Shown: piece by piece, positions 33,263 through 34,836 of the stretch
How the letters are laid out: every line of letters starts with the position of its first letter
Numbering within the stretch: the stretch's first letter is position 1
Source: Chlamydomonas sphaeroides
Lineage: Eukaryota; Chlorophyta; Chlorophyceae; Chlamydomonadales; Chlamydomonadaceae
Direction: 5' to 3'
Assembly: GCA_001662425.1 (NCBI GenBank)
Contig: BDDC01000842.1
Coordinates: forward strand, 1-34,836
Length of the DNA: 34,836 nucleotides
The notes under the pieces: model-generated
Told to the model about the DNA's origin: nothing
Databases searched by the model: none
Seen by the model: the letters and a program-made list of their open reading frames with translations, nothing else
Made by a program: the position numbers and the translations under genes

Positions 33263-34648
33263 TCACGCCGCCTCGTGCTTGGCCTTGATCTTGCAGTACG
33301 GCAGCACCGCCCGGAACTCGGCCCGCAGCAGCCGCGCCGCCTCAGCGCTCTTGAAGTGGGCCAGGCTGCACTTGCGCAGCCCCGCCAGCCGCGTGAGCGG
33401 CAGGAACAGGCTCGTGTCCGCCCAGCCGTCGCTGCTGGTGAGCTTGAGGCGCTGCATGTGCGCCAGGTGCGCCACCATGTCCTCAACCAGCTCCTGCGGG
33501 GAGGACGATGGGGGGAAAGGGCATGGGGGGAACGGGAAAAGCAAGGCCTGTATTTACGACACGCCACAGCTGTCGGCGCTCGCGCCACGTGGGCCAGCAT
33601 GCCCTCCGCCAGCTCCTGGCATGGCGGCGTCGAGTGCGTGAAGCCGAGTGCGTGCAGCCGAGTGCGTGAAGCCGAGTGCGTGAAGCCGAGTGCGTGAAGC
33701 CGAGTGCGTGAAGCCGAGTGCGTGACGCAACTGCATGCTTAAGTGTGCAAGCCCGCCAGGGCAAGGCGCGGGTGCTGACATCCATGACGGGACAGGAGGA
33801 GGGGTCCATCCAGGCCGCAGTGTGGTCGGCGCTCCTCCTATGCCTATGCCTCTGCCCCGCCCACCCCCTCCTCCACCCTCCCCGCCTCACCAGCGTGATG
33901 CAGCCCGCCAGCACCCGCACTTTGAGCACCTGCAGCTGCTTGAGGCTGCGCACCATCTGGCGCAGCGCCAGCTGCGGACGGGCGGGATGCAGGCGCAGCG
34001 GAGGGAGGGGCAGCAGGCCGAGGGCGCGTGACGCGGCAGGCACGACGTGCACCAGGAAGGGCAGCGAGTTTACACCTCAGGCGGCATCGCAGGCGGCCCT
34101 CAGCCACGGGGCGCTGCACCCATGTGACCTCAGCCCGACCCATGCCTGGCCCCCTCCTTGCCACCTCGCCCCGTGCCTGGCCCCTTCCTTGCCGCCCCGC
34201 CCAGCCCCGTGGCCCCCGCCTGTCGCACGCCCGCCCTCCTGCCCGCCCGCCTTCCCGCCCACCTGCAGCTCGCGCAGGTCCGCCGGCTCCGACACCTTGT
34301 ACACCGCAAACACCAGGTGCGTGAGACCCGCGCACTCGGTGGCGATGCTGGTGATGCCCTTGGCCTTGACGCAGCAGTTGGACACCACCAGGCGCTGGGG
34401 AGGGGGCGGGGGAGGGAGCGGGGAGGGAGCTGGACACGTTAAACAGGGCACGGCGACGATGCCGCATGTGGTTGCCGGTTTCCCGGCACTCGTGCGCGTT
34501 CGTGCAACCCGCGGCGTCAGCTGCTGCTGGCTGCTGGCTGCTGGCCGCCCGCCACTGCGCTGACCTGCAGCGGCATGCCCTCGAACTCGGGGAAGTGGCG
34601 GCACGTCGTGCGCCGCTCCAGCGAGGTCAGCGCCGTCAGGCAGTCGGT
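33263..34648 (-). CDS. Leucine-rich-repeat protein, C-terminal part (5' end outside window)
   Basis: Exons recognised (minus order): 34565-34648, 34263-34394, 33891-33971 and 33263-33493, all phase 0, 175 residues plus TGA. Leucine-spaced units: LTALTSLERR, LQRLVVSNCCV, CAGLTHLVFAVYK, LKQLQVLKVRVLAGCITL, MQRLKLTSSDGW and LAGLRKCSLAHF; this is the LRR pattern of hydrophobic residues at 2-3-residue spacing, with exons of about 27-44 residues that roughly match repeat boundaries. It ends PYCKIKAKHEAA. Earlier exons, and thus any F-box, kinase or membrane domain, lie beyond the right edge, so the protein class is undetermined. LRRs serve protein-protein binding; the partner is unknown. An extra exon-like copy sits at 33580-33615. 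Confidence 0.65.
33629..33726. repeat. 14-bp minisatellite, seven units
   Basis: Unit GCCGAGTGCGTGAA repeated seven times head to tail; the first unit begins GT, the second ends CA and the last ends AC. It lies in the LRR gene's last intron. There are no spacers, so it is not a CRISPR array. Confidence 0.92.
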
Positions 34649-34836
34649 CTGGACAGGGGAGGGGCAGGGAAGGGCCAGGAGGTGAAGGAGGCACGAGTGT
34701 TCACGTGCTTGGGTGAGGGGGTCGGGATGGGCCTGGCGCCACCCCTCGCGGCGGCTGTCCATCGAGCACACAAGCGCCCGCCCTGCGGGCCCTGCCCTCC
34801 CCCTGTCGCTCCCCTCCCCCTGTCGCTCCCCTCCCC

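Noticed and set aside
33629..33726. CRISPR-like array of short repeats
   Set aside because: Units abut without spacers, are only 14 bp, and sit in a eukaryotic intron; it is a minisatellite.

Overview
The window looks like nuclear DNA of a volvocine green alga (Chlamydomonas/Volvox/Gonium type). The signs are very high GC with C/G-ending codons in the real exons, many short exons, introns of about 90-550 bases (one near 1 kb) with GTGAGN/GTGCGN/GTGGGN donors and (C)AG acceptors, TGTAA poly(A) signals after stop codons, and a Ser-Pro-rich hydroxyproline-rod segment typical of algal wall proteins. Long single-frame ORFs occur on both strands because stops are rare at this GC content, so genes were built by joining exons whose splice phases agree. 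All family names rest on motif recognition from memory; no search was run.

Layout. (1) 1-6.8 kb, minus strand: a possible exon of a gene leaving the left edge, then a two-exon gene for a very long, disordered Ala/Pro/Ser-rich protein. (2) 8.4-19.8 kb, plus strand: a tandem pair of paralogues for a secreted 18-cysteine protein I cannot assign to a named family. The downstream copy B is intact on paper (15 exons, 379 aa, signal peptide). The upstream copy A keeps 14 exons, thirteen of exactly the same length as in B and one interrupted by an assembly gap. It lacks the signal-peptide exon, has TGA in place of the first cysteine codon, and has lost a splice acceptor. (3) 20.8-24.8 kb, minus: an 11-exon tRNA-dihydrouridine synthase of the DUS2 type. 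(4) 25.2-26.9 kb, plus, divergent from DUS2: a gene that looks like LIN37, a subunit of the DREAM/MuvB cell-cycle transcription complex. (5) 28.0-30.7 kb, minus: a second unrecognised Cys-rich surface-type gene (C) with an SPP rod and a C-terminal hydrophobic anchor, interrupted by one in-frame TAA. It and an orphan zinc-finger-like ORF lie between two direct copies of a dispersed repeat. (6) 33.3-34.8 kb, minus: the 3' part of a leucine-rich-repeat gene running off the right edge.

The housekeeping genes (DUS2, LIN37) share one short divergent promoter. The A/B pair and gene C look like lineage-specific extracellular or wall proteins undergoing duplication, partial homogenisation and decay. 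The most novel content is the A/B family with its fixed exon pattern, including a 10-nt micro-exon.
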